Shown: piece after piece, positions 1 to 6,936 of the stretch
Layout: every line of letters starts with the position of its first letter
Position numbering within the stretch: the stretch's first letter is position 1
From: Dehalococcoidales bacterium
GTDB taxonomy: Bacteria > Chloroflexota > Dehalococcoidia > Dehalococcoidales > RBG-16-60-22
Length of the DNA: 12,324 nt
Direction of reading: 5' to 3'
Assembly: GCA_023135135.1 (NCBI GenBank)
Contig: JAGLTT010000010.1
Location: forward strand, 1-12,324
Position numbers and translations under genes: made by a program
Notes under the pieces: model-generated
Database searches by the model: none
What the model was told of the DNA's origin: nothing
Seen by the model: only the letters and a program-made list of their open reading frames with translations

Positions 1-300
1 GAACAAGAAGACATTATCCTGATAAACCCGGAGATAGTACGCCGGAAGGGCCAGCGCCTGGTAAGCGAAGGCTGCCTCAGCATCCCCGGCTATATAGGCG
101 AATTGTACCGGGCGGAAACGGTTACGGCGAAAGGACTCGGCCTGGATGGGAAGGAAATCCGGATAAAAGCGGAAGGGCTCCTGGCTCAGGCCTTGGAGCA
201 TGAAACCGACCATCTGGACGGGAAGATATATATCGACCATATGGACAGCATGGACACATTGCGCAAAGTGGAGCCTGAGGATACTGGTACCGAAATTTAG
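1..300 (+). CDS. def: Peptide deformylase, C-terminal part (5' end outside window)
   Basis: Removes the N-terminal formyl group from nascent proteins in the cytosol. The frame is open from base 1, so about the first half of the protein is missing; 99 codons plus stop TAG remain. Two diagnostic motifs are visible. EGCLSIPG (bases 67-90) is motif 2, and its Cys (codon 73-75) is a metal ligand. HETDH (bases 199-213) is the HExxH-type motif 3, giving two His ligands and the catalytic Glu, followed by the usual LDG and a hydrophobic segment. The residue before the first His is Glu, where Gln is common; this is a minor variation. The ATG at 103 is internal, because EGCLS lies upstream of it in the same frame. 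The gene is convergent with the downstream helix-turn-helix gene, 27 bases away. Family assignment is secure; operon partners lie upstream, out of view. Confidence 0.96.
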   Translation, partial: EQEDIILINPEIVRRKGQRLVSEGCLSIPGYIGELYRAETVTAKGLGLDGKEIRIKAEGLLAQALEHETDHLDGKIYIDHMDSMDTLRKVEPEDTGTEI

Positions 301-301
301 A

Positions 302-319
302 GGACGGTTGTCCCTTTTT
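302..319 (+). terminator. Candidate weak intrinsic terminator after def
   Basis: Just after the def stop, GGAC (302-305) and GTCC (310-313) form a 4-bp stem with a GGTT loop. A C and five T follow (315-319), then a second T run at 322-328. The stem is short, so this is tentative. It sits between two convergent genes, where a terminator is expected. Confidence 0.35.
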
Positions 320-327
320 CAGTTTTT

Positions 328-615
328 TTAGAATTCCATGGCGGTGAAGCGCTGAACGATGTGGTTGTAGCGGCTGGTGGCAGATGCCTCCGCCAAATTT
401 CCCGATGATTGACCGGCATTAAAGTAAAAGAGTTCGTCGAGTCTGGAGTCGGGAAAGGCCTTTTTGGCACCGATGATGAATTTTTCATTAATACCGCGTT
501 TACCTTCACGTACACGATAGACCTGGCTTACCGATAGCCCCATTGCCCTGGCTAAATCGGACAGGTTATGGTATTTTCCATTTGCCATTTCAAAGACTCT
601 GGTCTTGATTATCAT
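328..615 (-). CDS. Small helix-turn-helix DNA-binding protein
   Basis: A 95-residue protein, probably a transcriptional regulator. Residues 18-42 (LSDLARAMGLSVSQVYRVRE and onward) read as an XRE/Cro-like helix-turn-helix, with the turn at MGLS and a recognition helix at VSQVYRVREG. The remainder (about 43-95) is a short helical tail with no recognisable sensor or enzyme domain, so any signal it responds to is unknown. The ATG at 615 is preferred because AAGG lies just upstream; an internal ATG at residue 10 has a poorer ribosome site. The gene is transcribed from a consensus promoter divergent from the channel gene. A perfect palindrome at its predicted start site would suit autoregulation, but that is inference. 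Family-level call only. Confidence 0.75.
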   Translation of the reverse strand: MIIKTRVFEMANGKYHNLSDLARAMGLSVSQVYRVREGKRGINEKFIIGAKKAFPDSRLDELFYFNAGQSSGNLAEASATSRYNHIVQRFTAMEF

Positions 616-641
616 ATTACCTTAATCCCGGTGACAAAAGT

Positions 642-651
642 GCCAATTGGC
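642..651. promoter_or_regulatory. Palindrome GCCAATTGGC at the HTH-gene start site
   Basis: A perfect 10-bp palindrome lying 3 bp downstream of the minus-strand -10 box (655-660), over the predicted transcription start of the helix-turn-helix gene. Its central CAATTG (644-649) recurs at 742-747, downstream of the -10 of the divergent channel promoter. Candidate operator, possibly for the adjacent helix-turn-helix protein; binding is inferred. Confidence 0.4.
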
Positions 652-654
652 CAT

Positions 655-683
655 ATTATAGTAAATAATAAACCAAATGTCAA
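655..683 (-). promoter_or_regulatory. Consensus sigma-70 promoter for the HTH gene
   Basis: On the minus strand, TTGACA (683-678), a 17-bp spacer, then TATAAT (660-655): both hexamers match the consensus exactly. The predicted start near 648 gives a leader of about 33 bases before the ATG at 615. Confidence 0.8.
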
Positions 684-708
684 GTATGTAAAGGGAGAAA
701 TATAGTAT

Positions 709-737
709 TTGACAGTAAAAAGCTAAAGGCATAAAAT
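709..737 (+). promoter_or_regulatory. Sigma-70 promoter for the channel-like gene
   Basis: TTGACA (709-714), a 17-bp spacer, then TAAAAT (732-737), 11 of 12 consensus positions. The predicted start lies near 744, inside a second CAATTG (742-747), which overlaps the palindrome GTATATATAC (747-756). The promoter points away from the helix-turn-helix promoter, with 25 bp between the two -35 boxes. Confidence 0.75.
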
Positions 738-802
738 AACTCAATTGTATATATACGGAAGTGAGCCTGTAAAGTAAAATCGGGAAAGGGAGGTCATTAG
801 TG

Positions 803-1384
803 ATGGAAGACAAAGAAACACCGGAACAGCTAACACAGCAGCAAAAGGGGGACAAGGTGCTCCGTATCCGCAGGCGGAGGCCCCGCCGAAGGCTCCGCAT
901 CGCGCCGGACATCCCGGGGGTTTTCAGATTTATTAGGCGGATAGCCACCGAAACGCCTTTAATACCAATGATTTTGGCGCTTGTCGGGCTTTGGTTACTA
1001 TTCTCCTGGGGTGTTTATCTAGCGGAGCGGGGAGCAAATGCACAGATAAATTCTTATGGGTATGCATTATGGTGGACCTTCACGGCTATGCAAACGCAGG
1101 GGGCTAACAGTCCGGGACCGATTACTGCCACCGGGATATTAATCGGTTCAATTTGGTCAATCCTCAGTACGGTTGCCTTTTTTGGTGCGATAATCGGTAC
1201 GGTCTATGCCTACTTCATGCTCCCCAGGCGGCGCCCTTCGCGGGAGATTGTAGGTGTCCTCCAGTATAATCTGGAGCAGCTGGAAAGCTTGTCTGTCGAT
1301 GAGTTAGAGTTGCTCAGAGACACTACGGTGCGGATTGTAAATACCCAGATAGGAGAACTCAAACAAAAGCCTTCAGGCCCGTGA
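803..1384 (+). CDS. Two-TM K+-channel-fold protein with altered selectivity filter
   Basis: A 193-residue membrane protein with KcsA-like topology. The cytosolic N-terminus carries an Arg-rich cluster (about 21-33). TM1 is about 50-74, the pore helix and loop about 86-106, TM2 about 107-139, and a helical, coiled-coil-like C-terminus follows (about 145-189). From the tandem Trp of the pore helix through Pro, Thr and Gly of TM2 it aligns with KcsA without gaps. The K+ filter TVGYG is replaced by T98-Q-G-A-N102, and the following Asp by Ser. K+ selectivity therefore cannot be assumed; it may pass other ions, or not conduct. GGGAGG at 788-793 precedes tandem starts GTG (800) and ATG (803); ATG was chosen, and GTG would add one residue. 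The next genes encode a Usp and two RCK proteins, which suggests cytosolic nucleotide-dependent gating, though Usp has a separate promoter. Confidence 0.75.
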   Translation: MEDKETPEQLTQQQKGDKVLRIRRRRPRRRLRIAPDIPGVFRFIRRIATETPLIPMILALVGLWLLFSWGVYLAERGANAQINSYGYALWWTFTAMQTQGANSPGPITATGILIGSIWSILSTVAFFGAIIGTVYAYFMLPRRRPSREIVGVLQYNLEQLESLSVDELELLRDTTVRIVNTQIGELKQKPSGP

Positions 1385-1482
1385 AGAGATGTCAAATTGT
1401 CTCTATCGGCGAAGACTATGCGTAAAACATCGGAAGAATGGAAAATAAAAGCGGGAGAAGTAAAAAAAACACCAAAAAGGTA

Positions 1483-1511
1483 TTGTAGATTTTTATCAAT
1501 AGGGTTATAAT
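1483..1511 (+). promoter_or_regulatory. Promoter for the usp-RCK operon
   Basis: A perfect TATAAT (1506-1511) with TTGTAG (1483-1488) 17 bp upstream. The -35 is weak (3 of 6). The predicted start near 1518 gives a leader of about 30 bases. It lies in the 162-bp gap after the channel gene, so the Usp-RCK genes may be transcribed separately from the channel. Confidence 0.55.
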
Positions 1512-1546
1512 AGCCACTATCGAACAAAAATAGGACGAAGCAGTTA

Positions 1547-1963
1547 ATGGAATTTAAAAAGGTTCTTGTACCAGTAGTCGGCAGCGAGGCGGATGAAGAA
1601 GCCATGAAGCTGGCCTGCCGACTGGCCAAGAAAGATAAAGGTAAGGTATGGGCGGTCTCCGTGGTGGCTATCAAGCGCGCCCTGCCGCTGGATGCCGAAA
1701 TCGATTCTGAGATTCAAAAAGCCGAGAATGTGCTCGATAGCGTTGAAAGCGTCGCCGAAGGGGAAGACTACGAAGTTGAGGCCGATGTCCTTCAAGCCAG
1801 AGAGATTGGCCCGGCCATAGTGGATGAAGCTGTGGAAAGGGGCGTCGACCTTATTTTAATGGGTATTACTTATAAGAGGCATTTCGGGCAGTTTAGTCTG
1901 GGGGATGTTGTGCCTTATGTGTTGAAAAATTCCCCCTGTCCGGTTATACTCTACCAGCAGTAA
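1547..1963 (+). CDS. Universal stress protein (UspA family)
   Basis: A 138-residue single Usp domain, the usual length. It starts with the hydrophobic strand FKKVLVPVVGS, has alternating strands and helices, and ends with the typical NSPCPVILY strand. UspA proteins are small cytosolic dimers, some binding ATP. The ATP-binding pattern G-x2-G-x9-G-S/T is only half kept: G106 and G119 are present, but Tyr109 replaces the middle Gly and Asp120 replaces Ser/Thr. This suggests weak or no ATP binding by the standard mode. The ATG at 1547 has only a modest ribosome site (AGGA at 1532-1535). The next gene, an RCK protein, begins 30 bp downstream. Usp domains often accompany ion transporters, so a regulatory role in the neighbouring ion system is plausible but inferred. 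Confidence 0.9.
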   Translation: MEFKKVLVPVVGSEADEEAMKLACRLAKKDKGKVWAVSVVAIKRALPLDAEIDSEIQKAENVLDSVESVAEGEDYEVEADVLQAREIGPAIVDEAVERGVDLILMGITYKRHFGQFSLGDVVPYVLKNSPCPVILYQQ

Positions 1964-1993
1964 ATCAATAATAGCGCGGAGTCGGATTTTCTT

Positions 1994-2413
1994 ATGAAAA
2001 TAGTGATTATGGGATGCGGGCGAGTCGGTGCCAGGCTCGCCTCATTGATGGACGAAGAAGGTAACGAGGTCACCGTCCTGGATAATGATACGTATAGTTT
2101 CCGCAGGTTGCCGTCTTCTTTTGGCGGTACGGCCCTATTCGGCAATGGTATTGATGAGGAGGCCCAGAAAAGAGCCGGTATCGAGGAAGCGGATATCTTC
2201 GTTGCCCTGACACAGGGCGATAACCGTAATGTCATGTCTTGCCAGATAGCCAAACATGTATTCAACGTACCCAGGGTAATGTGCCGTATCTACGACCCGC
2301 TTCGCGAAGAGATGTACAGCGCTCTCGGTATGGAAACGATTAGCCCCACCAAGGTATTTGCCCAGTTGTTAAAGGAAAAGATAGAAAAGACGGGAGAGAA
2401 GGCAGAAGACTGA
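1994..2413 (+). CDS. TrkA-N (RCK_N) domain protein without C-domain
   Basis: A 139-residue Rossmann-fold protein of the TrkA/KtrA type, the cytosolic gating subunit of K+ transport systems. The GxGxxG dinucleotide loop is G7-C-G-R-V-G12. The acidic residue ending the second strand is D30, which favours NAD(H). The typical AD-x-FVALT-x-GD strand and loop (about 66-76) and the NVPR motif (91-94) are present. The protein ends near residue 139 in a charged Lys/Glu tail and lacks the RCK_C ligand-binding domain of the next protein. It may pair with that protein to build a mixed RCK ring; this is inference. The neighbouring RCK gene starts 9 bp downstream, suggesting translational coupling. No TrkH/KtrB membrane subunit is in view. 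Confidence 0.88.
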   Translation: MKIVIMGCGRVGARLASLMDEEGNEVTVLDNDTYSFRRLPSSFGGTALFGNGIDEEAQKRAGIEEADIFVALTQGDNRNVMSCQIAKHVFNVPRVMCRIYDPLREEMYSALGMETISPTKVFAQLLKEKIEKTGEKAED

Positions 2414-2422
2414 GGTGAAAGC

Positions 2423-3085
2423 ATGTATATTATAGTCATTGGCGGCGGCCGCCTGGGTTATTACCTGCTCAAGGCGCTGCTTAGTGAAGGCCATGAGGTC
2501 CTTGTGTTGGAAAAGGACGTCCGCATCTGTAAGACCATCACCGACGAGTTGGGCAGTGTCTGTTTTCGCGGTGATGGATGCGAGGCGTCTACCCTGGCCG
2601 AGGTTGGTACCGGCCGGGCGGACATGCTGGTGGCGGTGACCGGCGACGATGAGGATAATCTGGTTTCCTGCCAGGTAGCCAAGCACAAGCATAACGTACC
2701 CCGCACCATCGCTCGTCTTCGCAACCCGCAAAATGCTGCCCTCTTTAAGAAACTTGGAGTGGATGTTACTATCAGTACTACCGACCTCATAATTGAGGCG
2801 ATAGAGCGGGAAGTGCCGACTCACGCGGCGACTGAACTGCTGACCCTTGATGAAAAAGGGCTGGTAATCGTCGATGTTAAAATTGCACCCGAATCCACTA
2901 CGGTGGGTAAAGCGGTCAAGGAACTTTCCCTGCCCAAAGAAAGCAAGCTGGCGCTTATTATTCCCAGTAAGGGCAACGCCCATGTGCCCGCTTCCAATAC
3001 TGTCCTTCAGGCGGGTGACCAGATAATCGCTATCACCAGCCCCGAGACCAAGGAAGCTTTAAAGGTCGCCCTGAGGGGCGGTTAA
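2423..3085 (+). CDS. TrkA/KtrA-like RCK protein (RCK_N + RCK_C)
   Basis: A 220-residue cytosolic regulator of K+ transport, matching the size of KtrA or of one half of TrkA. RCK_N (about 1-130) has G7-G-G-R-L-G12, acidic E30 at the end of strand 2, the AVTGDDEDNL loop and NVPR (92-95). RCK_C (about 136-218) has the usual pattern of short strands ending QAGDQIIAI. A strong ribosome site, GAGGTGA (2412-2418), precedes the ATG and overlaps the end of the upstream RCK_N gene. The two RCK proteins share motif order and likely arose by duplication, as the two halves of TrkA did. Whether they serve the upstream channel-like protein or a distant TrkH cannot be told from this window. Confidence 0.9.
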   Translation: MYIIVIGGGRLGYYLLKALLSEGHEVLVLEKDVRICKTITDELGSVCFRGDGCEASTLAEVGTGRADMLVAVTGDDEDNLVSCQVAKHKHNVPRTIARLRNPQNAALFKKLGVDVTISTTDLIIEAIEREVPTHAATELLTLDEKGLVIVDVKIAPESTTVGKAVKELSLPKESKLALIIPSKGNAHVPASNTVLQAGDQIIAITSPETKEALKVALRGG

Positions 3086-3172
3086 CCAGGTTTTACATTA
3101 TATAATTATTGTGGTCGCCTGTCTTTCTTCCTTTGTTATACTTCATTACTGCAGTCGTCGGTATTTCCCCAT

Positions 3173-3200
3173 TTGACGTAAGTCCGCTGTTTGTTATATT
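3173..3200 (+). promoter_or_regulatory. Extended -10 promoter for comEA-comEC
   Basis: TTGACG (3173-3178), a 16-bp spacer and TATATT (3195-3200). TG at 3192-3193, one base before the -10, gives an extended -10 box. Predicted start near 3207, about 60 bases before the comEA ATG. The gap 3086-3267 holds no other recognised feature. Confidence 0.65.
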
Positions 3201-3267
3201 GTCAGGGCGAGTTTGTCAGATGGCGAACAGACATTAAACCTCAACAGTGCGTGCAGGGAGACAATCC

Positions 3268-3777
3268 ATGAGGGCGGGCAGGTTTATCAACGGCTGGACT
3301 GTGGCGGCTATCCTTCTGGGTGCGATTATTATTACCGGCGGCGCCGTCATATGGTCGAAATACAGCCAGAGCGGGGCGATAGAGATATCTATAGCGCCTG
3401 AGAGTGAACCGCTGGGTCGGATATATGTCGGTGGGGAGGTCCATAACCCGGGCTTTTATCCCCTGAAAGCCGGCGATGGTATTGAAGACGTTCTACAGGC
3501 AGCGGGAGGTATTATCGCTGGCGCTGACCTGAGCCGTGTTGAACTTATCATTTCTGTCCCGGAGGATGGAGATGCCCCGCAAAAAATTAATATCAGCATG
3601 GCGGAGGCGTGGCTCCTGGCGGCATTGCCCGGAATAGGGGAGGTGAGGGCTCAAGCAATTATTGATTACCGACAGCAAAATGGCACGTTTCGTGACATTA
3701 ATGAGCTGCTTAAAGTAGATGGATTGGGAGACGTTACCTTCGAGCGTATCAAACACCTTATCACCGTCGCCGACTGA
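3268..3777 (+). CDS. comEA: ComEA-like DNA receptor (SLBB + helix-hairpin-helix)
   Basis: A 169-residue membrane-anchored DNA-binding protein of natural transformation, which captures DNA outside the membrane for delivery to ComEC. A short N-terminus is followed by one TM anchor (about 10-29), an SLBB domain (about 50-97, from GRIYVGGEVHNPG), and a C-terminal double helix-hairpin-helix domain (about 107-167). Hairpin motifs are PGIGEVRAQAI (121-131) and DGLGDVTFERI (151-161). The start is ATG 3268, set by AGGGAG (3255-3260) seven bases upstream; an in-frame GTG at 3247 would add seven residues but would place that ribosome site inside the gene. comEC follows after 18 bp. The usual Asn-Thr-Ala stretch before the first hairpin is diverged (KINISMAEAW), but the fold signature is clear. 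Confidence 0.92.
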   Translation: MRAGRFINGWTVAAILLGAIIITGGAVIWSKYSQSGAIEISIAPESEPLGRIYVGGEVHNPGFYPLKAGDGIEDVLQAAGGIIAGADLSRVELIISVPEDGDAPQKINISMAEAWLLAALPGIGEVRAQAIIDYRQQNGTFRDINELLKVDGLGDVTFERIKHLITVAD

Positions 3778-3795
3778 TGTTAAGGATAGTGACTT

Positions 3796-6216
3796 TTGGT
3801 ACTTATCTATCTTAGCTGTGTCTGGGTAGCCGGAATCTTTCTGGGCTACAAGCTGAATTTGCCACTGGTACTCGGCCTTGCCGGACTCGTCCCCCTGCCT
3901 CTGCTCTTCTTTTTCCGCCAACACCGGAAGCCAATTATCCTGACCAGCCTCGGAATAATTATCTTCGTAACGGCGGCCGCTTATTCATATTCCAGCCTCT
4001 ACGCGATAAATGACAGTAAGGTCCATTTCTATAACGACCTCGGCGTTACCGAAATCAGGGGTACGGTAGCGGGCGACCCCGATGTCAGGGACAATAATAC
4101 CCGCCTTAACCTGTCGACCACCGCAATTAAGCTGCACTCAGAATGGCACGATATCGAGGGAACGGTGCTGGTTTTCGTGCCCCGCTACCCGGCCTATGAG
4201 TATGGCAATGCGCTGCGGGTAACGGGAGAACTGAAGACGCCGCCACAGCTGGACGACTTCGATTATCAGGGGTATCTGGCGCACCAGGGTATCCACACTA
4301 CCATGCTCTACCCGAAAATCGAGGTGCTGGATAAGGGGCAGGGTTTCACGCCGCTGGCCTGGGTCTATTCCCTGAGGGGACGGCTAGCCCAAACCCTGGC
4401 GCAGGTGCTGCCCGAACCACAGGCATCGCTGGCTCAGGGCATGGTGCTGGGAATACGGGGTAATATTCCCCAGGAGCTAAGAGATGATTTCTCCCGCAGC
4501 GGTACGGCCCACCTCCTGGCGATTTCCGGTCTGCATCTCGGCATCATGGCCGGTATCCTGCTCGGTGTCGGCCTGTGGCTCTTCGGGCGGCGGTATTACC
4601 TCTATGTCTGGCTGGCGCTCGGCGCCGTCTGGCTCTATACCGTAATTACGGGCATGAATCCGCCGGTGGTGCGGGGCGCCATCATGGCCAGCCTGTTCCT
4701 GCTCGCCGAGGCGCTGGGAAGGCAGCGCAGCGGCATGGTGGCGCTGACCTTCGCCGCGGCTATCATGGTCGGCGTACATCCCTATATCCTGGGTGATGCT
4801 TCCTTCCAGTTGAGTTTCCTGGCCATGACCGGACTGGTCTTTATATTCCCGATTCTTCGCGACCTGGGCAGGAGTGTGGTCACAAGAACGCTGGGCGAGG
4901 AAGGTGCTCTCGTTTCTACAGCGAATGTTGTCGTCGATACCTGGAGCGCTACTCTGGGAGCCGTCATCGCCATCTGGCCGGTGGTTGCCTATTACTTCGG
5001 CATCATTTCACTGGTAGGGCCTCTGGCCACCTTCCTGGCTTTGCCGGCCCTGCCGGGCATTATCGTCACCGGAGCTCTGGCGGCTTTAGTGGGGCTGGCA
5101 TCGCTGGCGGTAGCCCAGGCTATCGGCTGGCTGGCCTGGCTCTTCCTGTCGTATACGATACTTGTGGTCGGTGGACTGGGTTCATCTCCTCTTTCATCTG
5201 TTGGGGTCGAATCGATTCACCCGGCTATTATCTGGGGCTATTATCCGGTACTCGCGGCGGCTATCTGGTGGAATAGTTATCGTAAAAGGTTACGCGGCAT
5301 GTTGTCGGGAACGGCCGGCCGTATGAAAGCAGGATTAAATATATCTTTCGGGCTTTCCGGCCTCGGGAAGTGGCTTATCGTACCTCTGCTGGTGGTGGCG
5401 GTGCTGGTTTCTTATACGGCTGCCACCATGCCCGATGACGACCTTCATGTCAGCTTTCTCGATGTCGGTGAGGGCGATGCCATCCTCATTCAGAAGGGGA
5501 ACAGGCAGATACTGGTCGACGGCGGGCCCAGTCCGCGGGAGATAATCCTGGGACTCGGCAGCCGGATGCCTTTCTGGGACAGGACAATCGATCTGGTGGT
5601 ATTGACCCATCCCCACCAGGACCACCTCGCCGGGCTGGTGGAAGTGCTGCGGCGCTATCAGGTGAAGCAGGTTATCTATCCGAACCTGGGCTATAATTCG
5701 CCTTCGTACGACGAGTGGTCGAGGCTTATTTCGGAAAAGGGGATAAAGAGCACGGTGGCCTGTGCCGGACAGCAAATCGACCTGGGTGACGGCGTTATTA
5801 TCAGGATATTGAATCCCCTGCCGGAACTCGTAACGGGTAGTGAATCGGACTTGGACAACAACAGTGTAGTGCTGCGTCTCAGTGCCGGCGATATCAGCTT
5901 TCTGCTGACCGGGGATATCATGAGTGAGACCGAGCGGGAGCTTATCAGGGAGCGGGCCGACCTTACTGCCACCATCCTCAAGGTAGGTCACCACGGCTCG
6001 GATACCTCTACCACTCCCGGTTTCCTGGCAGTGGTCAGTCCGCAGGCGGCGGTTATCTGCTGCGGCGCCGATAATCGGTTCGGCCACCCGGATACTGAGG
6101 TTTTAAGCAGGTTAGAGGAAAAAATCGGCTTTGATAATATCTACTGTACCGCTGAACACGGCACGATAGACTTTTTTACGGATGGGGAGAGGCTCTGGGT
6201 GGAGGTGGGGAGGTGA
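3796..6216 (+). CDS. comEC: ComEC/Rec2 DNA-uptake channel
   Basis: An 806-residue inner-membrane channel for single-stranded DNA entry in transformation, full length for the family. N-terminal TM helices and a soluble region (about 1-185) precede the Competence domain, with hallmark HLLAISGLHLG (239-249) and multiple TM helices to about 505. A TM helix near 525-545 leads into a C-terminal MBL domain. That domain shows DVGEGDAILI, LVDGG, the metal motif H605-P-H-Q-D-H610, LLTGDI, VGHHGSD (H732-H733) and GADNRFGHP. All metal-binding motifs are intact, so the MBL nuclease-like domain looks functional. The likely start is TTG 3796, nine bases after AAGGA (3782-3786); no ATG or GTG fits better. 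Its stop lies 2 bp from the stop of the convergent methyltransferase gene. Pilus and ComFA genes are not in view. Confidence 0.96.
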   Translation: MVLIYLSCVWVAGIFLGYKLNLPLVLGLAGLVPLPLLFFFRQHRKPIILTSLGIIIFVTAAAYSYSSLYAINDSKVHFYNDLGVTEIRGTVAGDPDVRDNNTRLNLSTTAIKLHSEWHDIEGTVLVFVPRYPAYEYGNALRVTGELKTPPQLDDFDYQGYLAHQGIHTTMLYPKIEVLDKGQGFTPLAWVYSLRGRLAQTLAQVLPEPQASLAQGMVLGIRGNIPQELRDDFSRSGTAHLLAISGLHLGIMAGILLGVGLWLFGRRYYLYVWLALGAVWLYTVITGMNPPVVRGAIMASLFLLAEALGRQRSGMVALTFAAAIMVGVHPYILGDASFQLSFLAMTGLVFIFPILRDLGRSVVTRTLGEEGALVSTANVVVDTWSATLGAVIAIWPVVAYYFGIISLVGPLATFLALPALPGIIVTGALAALVGLASLAVAQAIGWLAWLFLSYTILVVGGLGSSPLSSVGVESIHPAIIWGYYPVLAAAIWWNSYRKRLRGMLSGTAGRMKAGLNISFGLSGLGKWLIVPLLVVAVLVSYTAATMPDDDLHVSFLDVGEGDAILIQKGNRQILVDGGPSPREIILGLGSRMPFWDRTIDLVVLTHPHQDHLAGLVEVLRRYQVKQVIYPNLGYNSPSYDEWSRLISEKGIKSTVACAGQQIDLGDGVIIRILNPLPELVTGSESDLDNNSVVLRLSAGDISFLLTGDIMSETERELIRERADLTATILKVGHHGSDTSTTPGFLAVVSPQAAVICCGADNRFGHPDTEVLSRLEEKIGFDNIYCTAEHGTIDFFTDGERLWVEVGR

Positions 6217-6218
6217 TA

Positions 6219-6866
6219 TTAAGAAGGTTTCCTCACCAGTATGCATATATTCCGTGAAAACGTCTTTATCGGGAAATTGTACCTGTTTTCCGGTGATGAA
6301 CTGATCACCTCGAAGCCGGCCTTGCGTGTCAGTTCTTCCAGCTCGCGGTAGGAGAACAGGTAGTAATAGCGGTAGAGGGTCTTGTCCTTGCTGTGCCAGG
6401 GCACCAGCACGTTTTTTGTCTTCAGCCAGAACCTGGGCTGCCATTTATTCCACACGGTGATGAACGCCTCGCCGCCGGGCTTGAGCACGCGCCATAATTC
6501 CATTAATGCCCTTAATCTTTCCTCGTCGTCTTCAATATGGTGGTAGGTAGCCACGGCTATTGCGTGGTCGAATGAATCATCGGTATAGGGAAGATAGCGG
6601 GCATCGGCATTCACCAGATTAACTCTGAATTTATATTTATCGGCGTACTTCCGGGCGAGTTGCAGCATCCTGTCGGAAAAATCGATTCCGTACAACTCGA
6701 AGCTGTTTTTGAATGGAATGAAATCGGGACCGTGGGCGCAGCCGACATTGAGCAGGCGGCCCTGCCGCCAGCGCTTTGCCAGCGCCTCAAGCTCGTTGCG
6801 GAAGATGGTGCGGTGCCGGAAGTTATACCACCCCGAAGCTATCTGGTTGAATATATCTCTGGTCAC
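6219..6866 (-). CDS. Trm9/ALKBH8-like SAM methyltransferase
   Basis: A 215-residue class I methyltransferase. The SAM-binding loop is VGCAHG (41-46), the ribose-binding acid is D62 (YGIDFSD), and D88 lies in NADAR. FDHAIAVATYHHI spans 99-111, followed by LKPGG (129-132) and ITVWNKW. The YHHI segment, the VW after the LKPGG strand, VPWH (155-158) and the C-terminal RYYYLFSYRELEEL (166-179) match the layout of yeast Trm9 and the ALKBH8 methyltransferase domain. Those enzymes methylate cm5U to mcm5U at tRNA position 34. The head-to-head neighbour is Elp3, which makes cm5U, and this strengthens the assignment. The start is GTG 6866, preceded by AAGGGG. An in-frame TAA lies four codons upstream, so no longer start exists. 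A generic small-molecule methyltransferase remains possible. Confidence 0.82.
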   Translation of the reverse strand: MTRDIFNQIASGWYNFRHRTIFRNELEALAKRWRQGRLLNVGCAHGPDFIPFKNSFELYGIDFSDRMLQLARKYADKYKFRVNLVNADARYLPYTDDSFDHAIAVATYHHIEDDEERLRALMELWRVLKPGGEAFITVWNKWQPRFWLKTKNVLVPWHSKDKTLYRYYYLFSYRELEELTRKAGFEVISSSPENRYNFPIKTFSRNICILVRKPS

Positions 6867-6879
6867 CCTATCCCCTTAA

Positions 6880-6936
6880 TCCCCTTCCCCTCAAGGGGAA
6901 GGGGAGAGTGTTTTTAAGAGGGGCTTCGCCCCTCTT
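6880..6936. repeat. GC-rich double-hairpin element, REP/MITE-like
   Basis: Two adjacent inverted repeats. The first has arms 6880-6890 and 6895-6905 (CCCCTTCCCC / GGGGAAGGGG plus a T-A pair) with a TCAA loop. The second has arms 6916-6924 and 6928-6936 (AAGAGGGGC / GCCCCTCTT) with a TTC loop. The simple C/T-rich flank extends towards 6872. The composition is unlike the AT-rich bases that follow. Such hairpins are typical of dispersed intergenic repeats; whether this one is multicopy cannot be seen here. It reaches the start of the methyltransferase gene. Confidence 0.6.

Noticed and set aside
1385..1410. Possible terminator after the channel gene (AGAGAT / GTCTCT)
   Set aside because: A six-pair stem with one wobble, an eight-base loop and no T run.
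2369..2983. Minus-strand open frame of 204 codons over the second RCK gene
   Set aside because: Antisense to a clear RCK gene with a strong ribosome site; no domain seen.
3078..3100. GGTTAACC palindrome after the second RCK gene as a terminator
   Set aside because: Self-complementary without a loop and lacks a proper T run.
3213..3401. Short plus-strand frame overlapping the start of comEA
   Set aside because: Overlaps comEA in another frame, with no convincing ribosome site or homology.
5335..6087. Long open frame (250 codons) on the minus strand inside comEC
   Set aside because: Opposite a gene with intact ComEC motifs; no ribosome site or recognisable domain, so a high-GC shadow frame.
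6880..6936. Double hairpin as an intrinsic terminator or CRISPR-like repeat
   Set aside because: No T run follows either hairpin, it lies between divergent starts where no terminator is needed, and there is no repeat-spacer pattern.
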